From Desulfuromonas sp. (GTDB lineage: Bacteria > Desulfobacterota > Desulfuromonadia > Desulfuromonadales > Geothermobacteraceae): a DNA stretch of 57,048 nucleotides. Each line of letters begins with the position of its first letter. Position 1 is the stretch's first letter. Position numbers and translations under genes: made by a program. Under the pieces are notes generated by a model. It did no database searches. It was given only the letters and a program-made list of their open reading frames with translations, and was not told where the DNA came from. The stretch is taken from positions 1-57,048 of the forward strand of contig PKUA01000067.1 of NCBI GenBank assembly GCA_002868905.1. The letters run 5' to 3'. Of this stretch, positions 25,624 to 36,928 are shown in pieces.

Positions 25624-26382
25624 ATGAAAGTCGTTGCAATTATTCCGGCCCGGTATGCCTCAACCAGGTTTCCCGGCAAGCCGCTGGCACAAATTCTCGG
25701 GCGACCGATGATTCAATGGGTCTGGGAACGAACCGTCCGGGCTTCCTTGGTTTCACGAACCCTGGTCGCTACCGATGACAGTCGTATCGCCGAGGTTGTC
25801 AACGGTTTCGGTGGTGAGGTTGTTATGACCCGCCCTGACCATCCGAGCGGAACAGATCGTCTGGCCGAGGTGGCGCAGAAGGTCGAATCCGACTTGTTTG
25901 TCAATGTCCAGGGGGATGAGCCCCTTATCGATCCGCAAATTATCGATGCCGCGGTACAACCGTTGCTCGCTAATCCCGAATATGAAATGGGGACTCTGAA
26001 GTCGCCGATTTCCGATCAGGCGGATTATCGGAATCCGAACGTGGTCAAGGTCGTTACGGGGCTGGAGGGGCAAGCCCTCTATTTCTCGCGTGCATCGATC
26101 CCTTTCCGCCGAGATGGCAAGGTTGATGAGGAGACCATTGGCCGGCTGCCTGTTTTCCGTCATATCGGCCTTTATGTTTACCGGAAGGAGGCGTTACTGG
26201 CATATCCGACTCTTCCGGTCTCTCCGTTGGAGGGTCTAGAACAGCTCGAACAGCTGCGGGCTCTTGAGAACGGTTGGTCGATCATGACGGTCACCGTTGA
26301 CAGCGAGAGCCATGGGGTCGATACTCCGGAGGATTTGCAACGGATTGAAGAACTGGTGCGGCGGCATGGCCGTGGGATGTAA
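25624..26382 (+). CDS. kdsB: 3-deoxy-manno-octulosonate cytidylyltransferase (CMP-Kdo synthetase)
   Basis: 252 residues. VVAIIPARYASTRFPGKPLA is the nucleotide-binding start, followed by VATDD, TRPDHPSGTDRLAEV, VNVQGDEPLI and LEQLEQLRALENGW, all diagnostic of KdsB. Activates Kdo with CTP for lipid A core synthesis in the cytosol. ATG 25624 gives the family's usual start; a GTG 12 bases upstream is in frame. First of a long LPS/regulatory cluster, and pyrG, which makes the CTP it uses, is next. Confidence 0.96.
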   Translation: MKVVAIIPARYASTRFPGKPLAQILGRPMIQWVWERTVRASLVSRTLVATDDSRIAEVVNGFGGEVVMTRPDHPSGTDRLAEVAQKVESDLFVNVQGDEPLIDPQIIDAAVQPLLANPEYEMGTLKSPISDQADYRNPNVVKVVTGLEGQALYFSRASIPFRRDGKVDEETIGRLPVFRHIGLYVYRKEALLAYPTLPVSPLEGLEQLEQLRALENGWSIMTVTVDSESHGVDTPEDLQRIEELVRRHGRGM

Positions 26383-26488
26383 AATTAAGAGATTATCCAA
26401 AATATTTTTCGAGTCTTAAGTCTGATGTGATTGGACCGGGTGACAATGAAGAGCCTGGTTGATTTCGGTTTATCGGCGCTGAGAGTAA

Positions 26489-28930
<2,442 letters not shown>

Positions 28931-28938
<8 letters not shown>

Positions 28939-29905
28939 TCAGATGATTGAGACAGCACGAAAAGTTCTCCGGGTTGAGGCGGAAGCGATTCTGGCCCTGT
29001 GTGACCGGATCAACGGTGATTTTTCCCGTGCGGTCGAGATGGTTCTCGCCTGCCAGGGGCGGGTTGTCATTACCGGGATGGGCAAGTCGGGGTTGATTTG
29101 CCAGAAAATTGCCGCGACCATGGCTTCGACCGGAACGCCGGCCCTGTTTCTGCACCCGGCCGAGGGAATCCATGGTGATCTTGGTATGTTGATGAAGGGT
29201 GACGTGGTGATCGCTGTCTCCAATTCGGGTGAGACGGAGGAATTGACCCGGATTCTCCCCGTTATCAAACGGATGGGGTTGCCTTTGGTCGCTATGACCG
29301 GGAACCCGAGCAGCACTCTCGCCCGTGCCGGTGATGTGTTCCTCGATATTTCGGTCGCCGAAGAGGCCTGTCCCCTCGGACTCGCTCCGACGGCCAGCAC
29401 ATCGGCTACACTGGCGATGGGGGACGCCCTTGCTGTCGCTTTACTGGATCAACGTGGTTTTTCCGAGGACGATTTCGCTCTTTTTCATCCGGGCGGAGCT
29501 CTTGGCAAACGTCTACTGCTCAGAGTCGAGGACCTGATGCATTCGGGTGATGATGTTCCGTTGGTCCTGCCCCAGACGCTCTTGAAAGAGGCGCTGTTTG
29601 AAATTACCTCGAAAAAACTCGGGATTACCGGTGTGGCAGACGCTACCGGTGGACTTGTCGGAGTTTTTACCGATGGTGACTTGCGGCGCTGCATGGAGAG
29701 CGGGGTCGAGATCCTTGATCTGCCGATCGAAGAATTGATGACACGTCAACCGAAACGGATTCTGCGCCACAATTTGGCGGCAAAGGCATTACAGATCATG
29801 GAGCAGTTTTCCATCACCTCCCTGTTCGTGTTCGAGACCGAGGAGAGCGATCATCCGGTCGGGATTGTCCATCTACACGATCTCCTTCGGGCCGGAGTGG
29901 TCTGA
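28931..29905 (+). CDS. kdsD: arabinose-5-phosphate isomerase
   Basis: 324 residues. SIS domain about 30-175 ([45 protein letters not shown]) and two CBS domains about 200-320 ([27 protein letters not shown]). This is the KdsD/GutQ architecture. Makes arabinose-5-phosphate from ribulose-5-phosphate, the substrate for KdsA. The start overlaps the kdsA stop by eight bases. ATG 28943 is a possible alternative. Confidence 0.95.
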
Positions 29906-30420
29906 TGCAGGAGAAATTGAAAAGCATCAAACTGCTGTTGCTGGACGTCGATGGGATTTTGACCGACGGGAGCATCATCATCAACGACCGTGGTGAGGAG
30001 ACCAAAGTGTTCCATGTCCGTGATGGTCATGGATTGAAACTGGTACAGCGCTCTGGGATTCGGGTCGGACTGTTGACCGGCCGTGAGTCGGGCGTGGTTG
30101 CTCATCGATCCGCCGAACTCGGTATTGACCTGGTCATTCAGGGGGCCAAGGACAAACTGGAAAAGTTTGACCAACTCCTGCAGCAGGAGAACCTGAAAGC
30201 AGAGCAGGTTGCCTACCTCGGTGATGACCTGATCGATCTTCCGGTGCTTCGCCGTGCCGGTTTCTCTGCCACGGCCTCCGACGGTATTGTCGAGGTGCGT
30301 GAGATGGTCGATTATGTTGCGACGCTGCCGGGTGGAAGAGGGGCGGTGCGGGAGGTTTGCGAACTGCTTTTACGCGCAAACGGTGCTTGGGAACGGGTTA
30401 CGGCACGTTATCAGCGTTAG
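29905..30420 (+). CDS. kdsC: Kdo-8-phosphate phosphatase
   Basis: 171 residues, HAD superfamily C0 (no cap). Motif I LLLDVDGILTDG with both aspartates, motif II GLLTGRES, the conserved Lys of GAKDKL, and motif III YLGDDLIDLPVL. Hydrolyses Kdo-8-phosphate to Kdo. The start is inside kdsD's stop (TGATG). With kdsB, kdsA and kdsD this completes the cytosolic Kdo pathway. Confidence 0.96.
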   Translation: MQEKLKSIKLLLLDVDGILTDGSIIINDRGEETKVFHVRDGHGLKLVQRSGIRVGLLTGRESGVVAHRSAELGIDLVIQGAKDKLEKFDQLLQQENLKAEQVAYLGDDLIDLPVLRRAGFSATASDGIVEVREMVDYVATLPGGRGAVREVCELLLRANGAWERVTARYQR

Positions 30421-30532
30421 GAGTCTGTCAGGTTGTTCATGAGCCGGGACTCAGTCTCAATCGCCAAAATTTCACTTCGACCCCGTACTCTCTGGTCTCT
30501 TACAAGTCTTGTGCCAAATCCTTTTCTGCTGC

Positions 30533-30562
30533 TTTACAGTGGCGTTGAGGCAGTGTTATACT
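30533..30562 (+). promoter_or_regulatory. candidate promoter just before lptC
   Basis: TTTACA (30533-30538), 18-base spacer, TATACT (30557-30562). The predicted start of transcription near 30569 would be two bases before ATG 30571, which has no Shine-Dalgarno sequence; an essentially leaderless lptC mRNA is possible. Confidence 0.45.
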
Positions 30563-30570
30563 CCACCCTT

Positions 30571-31152
30571 ATGAAGCCTCGCAGTTACTTCCGAAAACTC
30601 CTGCTTGTCCTGCTGGTCCTGCTGGTGGGGAGCGTAGGTCTGATTCTCCTTAATGCTCCCCCGGATGAGCAACTGGCGGAGGTTCCTCCCGCATTGGATG
30701 CCGAGGCAGATATTTCCGTTTCGAGGTTTGATTACACTCAACTTCAAGACGGGACGACAGCCTGGCGATTGCAGGCCGAACGAGGTGGGGTCACCCTTGA
30801 AAGTGGAATCTCAAGTCTGCAGGACGTCAGGTTGAAGGTCTTTGATGTTGAGCCGTTCGGTCCGGTGGAGGCGAGTGCCGAAGCCGGAACCTGGGACAGG
30901 AAGGCCGGGGATATCCAATTGCAGGGGAATGTCATGGTTCGGACCGAGCAGGGGATGTCTCTCGCGTCCGAGGAGCTCTCCTGGCATTCGAAGGATCAAA
31001 CGGTCAGGTCCACGCGCCCTGTGGTTCTTCTGTCCCCGCAGTGGTCTGTCCGTGGCGATGCCCTTTTGGCAGATCTTGAACATCGCTCCATGACCATCAC
31101 CGGTCATGTCCGGGCTCGATGGTATTCGGCCATGTCTGGAGGTAAAGGGTGA
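30571..31152 (+). CDS. lptC: LPS export protein LptC
   Basis: 193 residues. One N-terminal membrane helix (about 8-27, preceded by KPRSYFRK), then a periplasmic OstA-like beta-jellyroll with DISVSRFDYTQ, AERGGVTLES, DIQLQGNVMVRTEQG and TITGHVRARW. LptC bridges the LptB2FG transporter to LptA. The frame is open upstream to ATG 30439, which would add 44 residues before the helix, so the start is not certain; 30571 gives the usual LptC topology. Confidence 0.85.
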   Translation: MKPRSYFRKLLLVLLVLLVGSVGLILLNAPPDEQLAEVPPALDAEADISVSRFDYTQLQDGTTAWRLQAERGGVTLESGISSLQDVRLKVFDVEPFGPVEASAEAGTWDRKAGDIQLQGNVMVRTEQGMSLASEELSWHSKDQTVRSTRPVVLLSPQWSVRGDALLADLEHRSMTITGHVRARWYSAMSGGKG

Positions 31153-31628
31153 GGCGGACCTGGTTGTGGTTGTTTTTCACGATCGTCCTGGCGGGAACGT
31201 GTTATGCCGGACAGGACGTTGATCTGGCGAGTCAGCCGGTCGATATCAGTTCCCGCAGACTGGAAGTCGATGAGCAGGCAAAAACAGCAACTTTCAGTGG
31301 TGATGTCATCGCCCGCCAAGGTGATGTGACGCTCTATTCAGACATGTTGATTCTTGTTCTGGGTGAGAAAGAAGCTCTGGAGAAACTGAACGCTGTCGAC
31401 AACGTCCGGATCGTTCGCGGCGATGAGGTGGCGACGGCCAACAGGGCCGATTACGATCTGAAGCGGCAGGAAATTATTCTGCAGGGCAATGCGAAGATTC
31501 ACCGTGGTGACAATAGTCTCAGCGGCGAACAAATCATGATCGACCTCACCACCCGCCGCAGTGTTGTTACGACAGATGCGGAAGGCCGGGTCAGGGCTCA
31601 GTTTAGGCCGCAGCAGGGGGGGGAGTGA
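31149..31628 (+). CDS. lptA: LPS transport protein LptA (OstA-like)
   Basis: 159 residues from GTG 31149, with GGAGG five to six bases upstream. Signal peptide RRTWLWLFFTIVLAGTCYAG (cleavage after CYA), then the OstA core: PVDISSRRLEVDEQAKTATF, GDVIARQGDVTLYSD, NRADYDLKRQEIILQGNAKI. It forms the periplasmic bridge for LPS. GTG overlaps the lptC stop; its own stop overlaps lptB. Confidence 0.93.
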   Translation: MRRTWLWLFFTIVLAGTCYAGQDVDLASQPVDISSRRLEVDEQAKTATFSGDVIARQGDVTLYSDMLILVLGEKEALEKLNAVDNVRIVRGDEVATANRADYDLKRQEIILQGNAKIHRGDNSLSGEQIMIDLTTRRSVVTTDAEGRVRAQFRPQQGGE

Positions 31629-32350
31629 ATAGGGAGCTTGTCGCGACCGGGCTCCGCAAGAGCTATCAGGGTCGACCGGTGGTTCGGAATGTCGATCTCA
31701 AGCTCTCTTCCGGAGAAGTGGTCGGATTGCTCGGGCCCAATGGTGCCGGAAAGACCACCTCGTTTTATATGGTTGTCGGTCTTGTCCGACCCGATGCCGG
31801 GGAGGTTTTTCTGGATGGAGAGAGGCTCACCGGCGAGCCGATGTTTCGTCGTGCCAGGCTCGGCATATCGTACCTGCCGCAAGAACCGTCCGTTTTTCGG
31901 CGTCTGAAGGTTGATGAGAATCTTACGGCTGTGTTGGAAACTCTCGGTTTGGACCGAAACGGTTGTCGGGAGAGGGCGGAGGAACTGCTGGAACAATTTC
32001 GCCTGACCAAGGTCGCGAAAAGTTACGGATATGCGCTCTCGGGCGGTGAGCGGCGTCGACTTGAAATCGCCCGTGCCCTGGTCGTCGATCCCGCTTTTAT
32101 GTTGCTCGATGAGCCTTTTTCCGGGATCGACCCGATTGCAGTGCATGAGATCCAGGAGATTATCCATGCTCTGCGTGGCAACGGAATCGGCATTTTGATT
32201 TCGGACCACAATGTTCGAGAGACCTTGGGGGTTTGTGACAGAGCTTATATCCTGAACGATGGGGCGGTCCTGGAACATGGCAGCCCGGAGCAGATTTCCG
32301 AGAGTCCGCAGGCTCGCAGGTTCTACCTGGGAGACCATTTTCGCCTTTAG
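31625..32350 (+). CDS. lptB: LPS export ABC transporter ATPase LptB
   Basis: 241 residues from GTG 31625, overlapping the lptA stop. Walker A GPNGAGKTT, Q-loop LPQEPSVFRRL, signature LSGGERRRLEIARAL, Walker B FMLLDEPFSGIDP, switch H in ISDHNVRETL. The LPQEPSVFR and FSGIDP sequences are specific to LptB. Powers LPS extraction with LptFG, which are not in this window. Confidence 0.96.
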   Translation: MNRELVATGLRKSYQGRPVVRNVDLKLSSGEVVGLLGPNGAGKTTSFYMVVGLVRPDAGEVFLDGERLTGEPMFRRARLGISYLPQEPSVFRRLKVDENLTAVLETLGLDRNGCRERAEELLEQFRLTKVAKSYGYALSGGERRRLEIARALVVDPAFMLLDEPFSGIDPIAVHEIQEIIHALRGNGIGILISDHNVRETLGVCDRAYILNDGAVLEHGSPEQISESPQARRFYLGDHFRL

Positions 32351-32407
32351 AAAAGAACTCCCTGGTGGTAAGCTAGCAGCAGGAGTAAATTTAAAACGGT
32401 AGACCCT

Positions 32408-33871
32408 ATGGCCATTGAAATACGCCAACAACTGAAATTGAGCCAACAGCTGGTTATGACCCCCCAGCTGCAACAGGCGATCAAGTTACTGCAACTCTCC
32501 CGTATGGAGTTGCTCGACATGGTTCAGCAGGAGCTGGAGGAAAACCCGGTTCTCGAGGAAGGATTGGACCAGGTCGAAGAGAAGGACCTTCCGGAGCAGG
32601 AAGCGGGAGAGGATGCCGAAGCTGCCGCGGCGGAAAAGACCGAAGAGGCTGCCGAGAGTGCCAGTCAGGAAGAAGAAACCTTTAACGATTTCGACTGGCA
32701 GACCTACCTCGAAGGTTACAATATGGGGAGCTCGGGTGGCGAGACGGCCTACGAAGAGGACGACGAGCGCCCCTCCTTTGAAAATCTTCTGACCCGGAAG
32801 ACCACTCTGGCTGAACACCTCCTCTGGCAGTTGAATCTGGTGCGTATTGATGACCGCACCCGATTCGTTGCCGGGGAAATCATCGGCAATGTCGATGACG
32901 ATGGCTATCTTCAGACGACCATGGAGGAGTTGGTTGCCGCGACGCGTGAGCCCCTCGAAGTTGTCGAAGCTGCCCTCAAGACGGTTCAGGAATTCGATCC
33001 CCCCGGCATCGCGGCCCGCAATCTGCAGGAATGCCTGTTGAAACAGGTCGAACACCTGGAGATGCAGGGTTCGGTGGTTGACAGAATCCTCAGTGAATGT
33101 CTCAAAGATCTCGAGGCAAGGCGTTACCAGGCTATAGCGCGGTCTCTCGAAATCCCGCTTGAAGACGTGTTCGAGGCGGCGAAAGTCATTGCCAATTTTG
33201 ATCCCCGCCCCGGCAGTAGTTTCGGCCAGGAAGATGTGCACTACATCATTCCCGATATTTTTGTCTACAAAATCGGGGATGAGTACGTGGTGGTTTTGAA
33301 CGATGAAGGCTTGCCGAATCTACGCATCAATTCCTTCTATCGAAGCGCGCTTTCAGGCGGAACCGAGGTTGATAAGAAGGCGGGTGAATTTATCCAGGAG
33401 AAAATGCGCGGCGCCATCTGGTTGATCAAGAGTATCCATCAGCGGCAGCGGACCATCTACCGGGTGACCAAAAGTATTGTCAAGTTCCAACGCGATTTTT
33501 TCGACAAGGGGATCGAGCATCTCAAGCCGCTTGTGTTGCGGGATGTGGCCGAAGATATCGAGATGCATGAATCAACAATCAGTCGGGTGACCACAAACAA
33601 GTATGTGCAAACACCGCAAGGGCTTTTTGAGTTGAAGTTCTTTTTCAATAGCGGTATAAGCACATTCGGCGGCGAGACCATCGCTTCGGAAAGCGTCAAG
33701 AGCAGAATCAAGGATATCATCACGGGAGAAAACCCGAAAAAGCCGTATTCCGACCAGAAAATCGTTGAAATCCTGAAGGACTACAATATCGATATTGCTC
33801 GTCGCACCGTCACCAAGTACCGTGAAATGCTGAATATCGGGTCTTCCACCGATCGGAAACGGTTATTCTGA
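32408..33871 (+). CDS. rpoN: RNA polymerase sigma-54 factor
   Basis: 487 residues. Region I is glutamine/leucine-rich (QQLKLSQQLVMTPQLQQAIK). Region II is acidic (about 50-110, many E/A). The core-binding domain follows, then the helix-turn-helix (LRDVAEDIEMHESTISRVT) and the RpoN box ARRTVTKYRE near the C-terminus, which reads the -24 element. Directs RNA polymerase to promoters opened by NtrC-type activators such as the one at 13669. No strong ribosome-binding site lies near ATG 32408; AGGAG is about 25 bases upstream. The lptB-rpoN-hpf-ptsN order is conserved in Gram-negative bacteria. Confidence 0.97.
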   Translation: MAIEIRQQLKLSQQLVMTPQLQQAIKLLQLSRMELLDMVQQELEENPVLEEGLDQVEEKDLPEQEAGEDAEAAAAEKTEEAAESASQEEETFNDFDWQTYLEGYNMGSSGGETAYEEDDERPSFENLLTRKTTLAEHLLWQLNLVRIDDRTRFVAGEIIGNVDDDGYLQTTMEELVAATREPLEVVEAALKTVQEFDPPGIAARNLQECLLKQVEHLEMQGSVVDRILSECLKDLEARRYQAIARSLEIPLEDVFEAAKVIANFDPRPGSSFGQEDVHYIIPDIFVYKIGDEYVVVLNDEGLPNLRINSFYRSALSGGTEVDKKAGEFIQEKMRGAIWLIKSIHQRQRTIYRVTKSIVKFQRDFFDKGIEHLKPLVLRDVAEDIEMHESTISRVTTNKYVQTPQGLFELKFFFNSGISTFGGETIASESVKSRIKDIITGENPKKPYSDQKIVEILKDYNIDIARRTVTKYREMLNIGSSTDRKRLF

Positions 33872-33877
33872 TACCGG

Positions 33878-33905
33878 TTGTCGTGGTCGACTTCGACGCT
33901 ATACT
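33878..33905 (+). promoter_or_regulatory. promoter before hpf
   Basis: TTGTCG (33878-33883), 16-base spacer, TATACT (33900-33905), giving a leader of about 45 bases that ends with a strong GGGAGGAG before ATG 33957. It would allow growth-phase control of hpf independently of rpoN. Confidence 0.5.
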
Positions 33906-33956
33906 TGAATTAAACGTCCTAACAAGACTTGGGAGCCTGCCCGGGAGGAGATCTCT

Positions 33957-34502
33957 ATGCAAGTTGCTGTAACGTTTCGTCATATGGAGACCAGTGAACC
34001 GATCCGAACCTACGCGGAAGAGAAGCTGTCCCGCATCAAGAAATACATCGATGAGCCGATTGATGCGCAAGCGGTACTCTCCGTGGAGAAAAAGATCAGG
34101 CATCGTGCCGAAGTGACCCTGCTTGCCAAGGGGATCACCATCAAGGGGAGTGAAGTAACCAACGATATGTATGCTGCCATTGACGCTGTCGTGGACAAGA
34201 TCGAGCGACAGGTCAAGCGGTATCGTGAGAAAATTAAAAACCACAAACCGCTTTCCGGACGGGAACGTCAGGTGCAGAAGACCATTGTGGAAGCGACCAG
34301 TGTTGACGAGGGAACGGATGAACCTGTCATTATCAAAACCGCCAACTTTTCCGTGAAGCCGATGGCTGTGGAGGAGGCGGTTATGCAGATGGATCTGCTC
34401 GACAAGGAGTTCCTGGTGTTTACGGATGACACAACCGATGAAATCAGTGTGGTCTATCGCCGTAAAGACGGCAACTACGGCTTGATTGTGCCGCAGGGTT
34501 GA
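33957..34502 (+). CDS. hpf: long-form ribosome hibernation promoting factor
   Basis: 181 residues. N-terminal S30AE domain (QVAVTFRHMETSEPIRTYAE, then DMYAAIDAVVDKIERQVKRY) and a C-terminal dimerisation domain (about 125-181: VIIKTANFSVKPMAVEEAVMQM, RRKDGNYGLIVP). The presence of the C-terminal domain makes this the long HPF that dimerises 70S ribosomes into 100S without RMF. GGGAGGAG lies before ATG 33957. It ends at a strong terminator. Confidence 0.95.
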   Translation: MQVAVTFRHMETSEPIRTYAEEKLSRIKKYIDEPIDAQAVLSVEKKIRHRAEVTLLAKGITIKGSEVTNDMYAAIDAVVDKIERQVKRYREKIKNHKPLSGRERQVQKTIVEATSVDEGTDEPVIIKTANFSVKPMAVEEAVMQMDLLDKEFLVFTDDTTDEISVVYRRKDGNYGLIVPQG

Positions 34503-34517
34503 TCATGTAGTAAATTT

Positions 34518-34558
34518 ATGGAAAAGGGTGGGCGAGGCTTCTGCCCTTTTCCATTTTT
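34518..34558 (+). terminator. Rho-independent terminator between hpf and ptsN
   Basis: A perfect 11-bp stem ATGGAAAAGGG (34518-34528) / CCCTTTTCCAT (34544-34554) with a 15-base loop is followed by a T run to 34558. It ends 13 bases before the ptsN start, so ptsN expression depends on read-through or its own promoter. Confidence 0.85.
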
Positions 34559-34571
34559 GATTGAGTGGGAC

Positions 34572-35036
34572 ATGATGAAAATCGCAGATTTGTTGGATCC
34601 CAAAGGAGTAACGGCCGAACTTAAGGCGCGCACCAAGCAGGACGCCTTGGCAGAGTTGACCGATACCTTGTTGCAGGTGAACGACGGCCTCGTCCACGAC
34701 GATGTCGTTCGTGTTTTGCTGGAGCGTGAAAGACTCGGCTCGACCGGTATCGGCGACGGAGTTGCGATTCCCCATGGCAAGTTGAAAAATCTGGAGCAGT
34801 TGCAAATTTCTTTTGGGAGGAGTCGAGAGGGCGTTGACTTCGATTCGATGGATGGACGTCCCGCCCATCTGTTTTTTCTTTTGGTTGCCCCGGAAGAGTC
34901 GGTTGGCATTCACCTGAAAACCCTGGCGCGCATTTCAAAACTTCTGAAAAACGGCTCGGTGCGTCAACGTCTGCTCGATGCTGTCGATGAAGATGAAATT
35001 TACCGTATCATCATCCAGGAGGATGAAGCGCTTTAG
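34572..35036 (+). CDS. ptsN: PTS IIA-like nitrogen-regulatory protein PtsN (EIIA-Ntr)
   Basis: 154 residues from ATG 34572; a second ATG follows at once. Fructose-type EIIA fold: KIADLLDPKGVTAELKARTK, ERERLGSTGIGDGVAIPHGK (phospho-acceptor His in IPHGK), LVAPEESVGIHLKTLARIS. EIIA-Ntr regulates potassium, phosphate and sigma-54-linked functions according to its phosphorylation. An upstream in-frame ATG at 34518 lies inside the terminator and is rejected as the start. Confidence 0.93.
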   Translation: MMKIADLLDPKGVTAELKARTKQDALAELTDTLLQVNDGLVHDDVVRVLLERERLGSTGIGDGVAIPHGKLKNLEQLQISFGRSREGVDFDSMDGRPAHLFFLLVAPEESVGIHLKTLARISKLLKNGSVRQRLLDAVDEDEIYRIIIQEDEAL

Positions 35037-35093
35037 GGCTCCATGGCGCTTTATTCGTTCCGAATGGGGAAAGCCAACGGCTGAACATCGTCC

Positions 35094-36068
35094 ATGCCCG
35101 GTCTGACCATTCAGGAAATTATCAATGAGAAAGAGGCGGGTCTTGACCTCGAGCTGCTTGCCGGAGAGCAGGGGCTTGACAAGGTCGTCACGGTTCCGCG
35201 CATCCAGAAGCCGGGCCTGGCAATCGCCGGTTATTTCGCCAACCTCCACCCCGACCGGATCCAGGTGCTAGGTTCTACGGAACTCAGCTACATCTTCCAG
35301 CTCCCCGAAAAAGTCGCTCGCAAAAATATCCGGAGACTCTGCGAACTCGACATCTCCTGTTTTATCATCACCAAATCACAGACGCCTCCGGAGGTTCTGG
35401 TCGCGGAGACGAGGCGTCACGGCATCCCCCTGCTGCGTTCGCACCATATCAGCTCGGCTTTTATCTCACTGATCACCCAGTTTCTCGAAGAGCGGCTGCT
35501 TCCTTCGACGACCGTGCACGGCGTGTTGGTTGACGTGCTTGGCGTCGGGGTTCTTCTGGTCGGGAAAAGTGGTATCGGAAAGAGCGAGTGTGCCCTCGAC
35601 CTCGTCCTGCGTGGGCACCGGTTGGTTGCCGATGACATCGTCAAGGTAAGAATGAAACTTCCGGCAGTCCTTTTCGGAGAAGGAATGGACCTGCTCCATT
35701 ACCATATGGAGATCCGGGGACTCGGCATCATCAATATCAAACATCTCTTCGGGGTGGCTGCCATCCGGGAGAGAAAAAAAATCGACCTTGCCATCGAGTT
35801 GGTGGAATGGGAAGACGGCAAACAGTATGATCGGCTCGGGCTTGAAGAGGAGACCTACAAAATCCTTGATCTGGAGATCCCTTTGTTGAATATTCCGGTT
35901 CGCCCGGGGCGAAACATGACCAGTATCGTCGAGGTCGCTGCCCGTAACCAGTTGCTCAAGGAGATGGGTTACCATAGCGCCAAGGAATTCCAGGACCGCC
36001 TGGACAAGAGAATGGCTGAAGTTGCCTGGCTGCACTCGCATACCATCATCGGAGACAACCTCGAATGA
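35094..36068 (+). CDS. hprK: HPr kinase/phosphorylase
   Basis: 324 residues. N-terminal domain to about 135; conserved H142 in the TVHGVLVDV segment; Walker A GKSGIGKS (157-164); the ADDIVKVR and HYHMEIRGLGIINI signatures; C-terminal RPGRNMTSIVEVAARNQLLK. Phosphorylates and dephosphorylates Ser46 of HPr. The HPr at 39348 carries that serine. Best known in Firmicutes but also present in many proteobacteria beside rapZ and PTS genes. ATG 35094 has only a weak ribosome-binding site. Confidence 0.95.
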   Translation: MPGLTIQEIINEKEAGLDLELLAGEQGLDKVVTVPRIQKPGLAIAGYFANLHPDRIQVLGSTELSYIFQLPEKVARKNIRRLCELDISCFIITKSQTPPEVLVAETRRHGIPLLRSHHISSAFISLITQFLEERLLPSTTVHGVLVDVLGVGVLLVGKSGIGKSECALDLVLRGHRLVADDIVKVRMKLPAVLFGEGMDLLHYHMEIRGLGIINIKHLFGVAAIRERKKIDLAIELVEWEDGKQYDRLGLEEETYKILDLEIPLLNIPVRPGRNMTSIVEVAARNQLLKEMGYHSAKEFQDRLDKRMAEVAWLHSHTIIGDNLE

Positions 36069-36925
36069 GGCGGCACCTGGTCATGATCACGGGTTTGTCC
36101 GGTTCCGGGAAAAGCTCCGCCGCCCGCGCTTTGGAGGATGAGGGGTTTTTCGTGGTGGACAACCTCCCTCTGCCGTTGTTGCCACAGTTGTTGACTTACT
36201 CACAGGAGCAACACCCCGTCGACAAGATAGCCGTCGTGACCGATGCCCGCCATTTCAGCGGGTTGGCTCAGATCAATCAGATCCTGGACGATCTTCGCAG
36301 CGGTGAAGTCACATTTGAACTCCTGTTTATCGAGGCGTGTGACGACGCCTTGGTGAGGCGATTTTCCGAAACACGCCGGCGTCATCCCCTGGCGCCTCAC
36401 GAAAGGTTGAGCGACGGCATCGCCAAGGAACGTGAACTGCTCGATGTTATGCGGCAGCAGGCAACCTGTCTTATCGATTCATCCTTCCTGACGCCACATC
36501 AGCTTCGTGCCGAAGTTCTCAATCGAATTTGCCCCAGGGAGGGGAAGGCCCCGCTGACAGTCCTGCTCCAATCATTCGGTTTTCGTTATGGAATTCCGCC
36601 GGGTTCGGACCTCGTCATGGATGTCCGGTTTTTACCAAACCCACATTTCGAGTCTGAGTTGCAGGCGAAGACCGGTGTTGATCAGGAAGTCAGCAACTTC
36701 GCGTTGCAGAATGAGACCGGCGGGGAGTTTCTGCATCGATTTTGCGAGTTGCTTTCCTATCTTCTTCCGAAGTACCGTGTCGAAGGAAAAAGTTACCTGA
36801 CGGTGTCCATCGGTTGTACCGGTGGGCGACATCGGAGTGTTGCCGTTGTCGAGTCGATCGCACGACGTCTCCCTGAGCAGGAGATGACGTTCGAAATCAG
36901 TCACCGCGATATTGCCAAGAGGTGA
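36065..36925 (+). CDS. rapZ: RNase adapter RapZ / YvcJ-family ATPase
   Basis: 286 residues. Walker A TGLSGSGKSSAARALEDEGF at the N-terminus, then VVDNLPLPLLPQL, TDARHFSG, FSETRRRHPL (E of Walker B region), and the C-terminal half with SFGFRYGIPPGSDLVMDVRFLPNPH and GCTGGRHRSV. In E. coli RapZ controls glmS through small RNAs; in other groups the role is less clear, and it likely binds a cell-wall precursor. The start overlaps the hprK stop by four bases. Confidence 0.95.
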   Translation: MRRHLVMITGLSGSGKSSAARALEDEGFFVVDNLPLPLLPQLLTYSQEQHPVDKIAVVTDARHFSGLAQINQILDDLRSGEVTFELLFIEACDDALVRRFSETRRRHPLAPHERLSDGIAKERELLDVMRQQATCLIDSSFLTPHQLRAEVLNRICPREGKAPLTVLLQSFGFRYGIPPGSDLVMDVRFLPNPHFESELQAKTGVDQEVSNFALQNETGGEFLHRFCELLSYLLPKYRVEGKSYLTVSIGCTGGRHRSVAVVESIARRLPEQEMTFEISHRDIAKR

Positions 36926-36928
36926 GTT

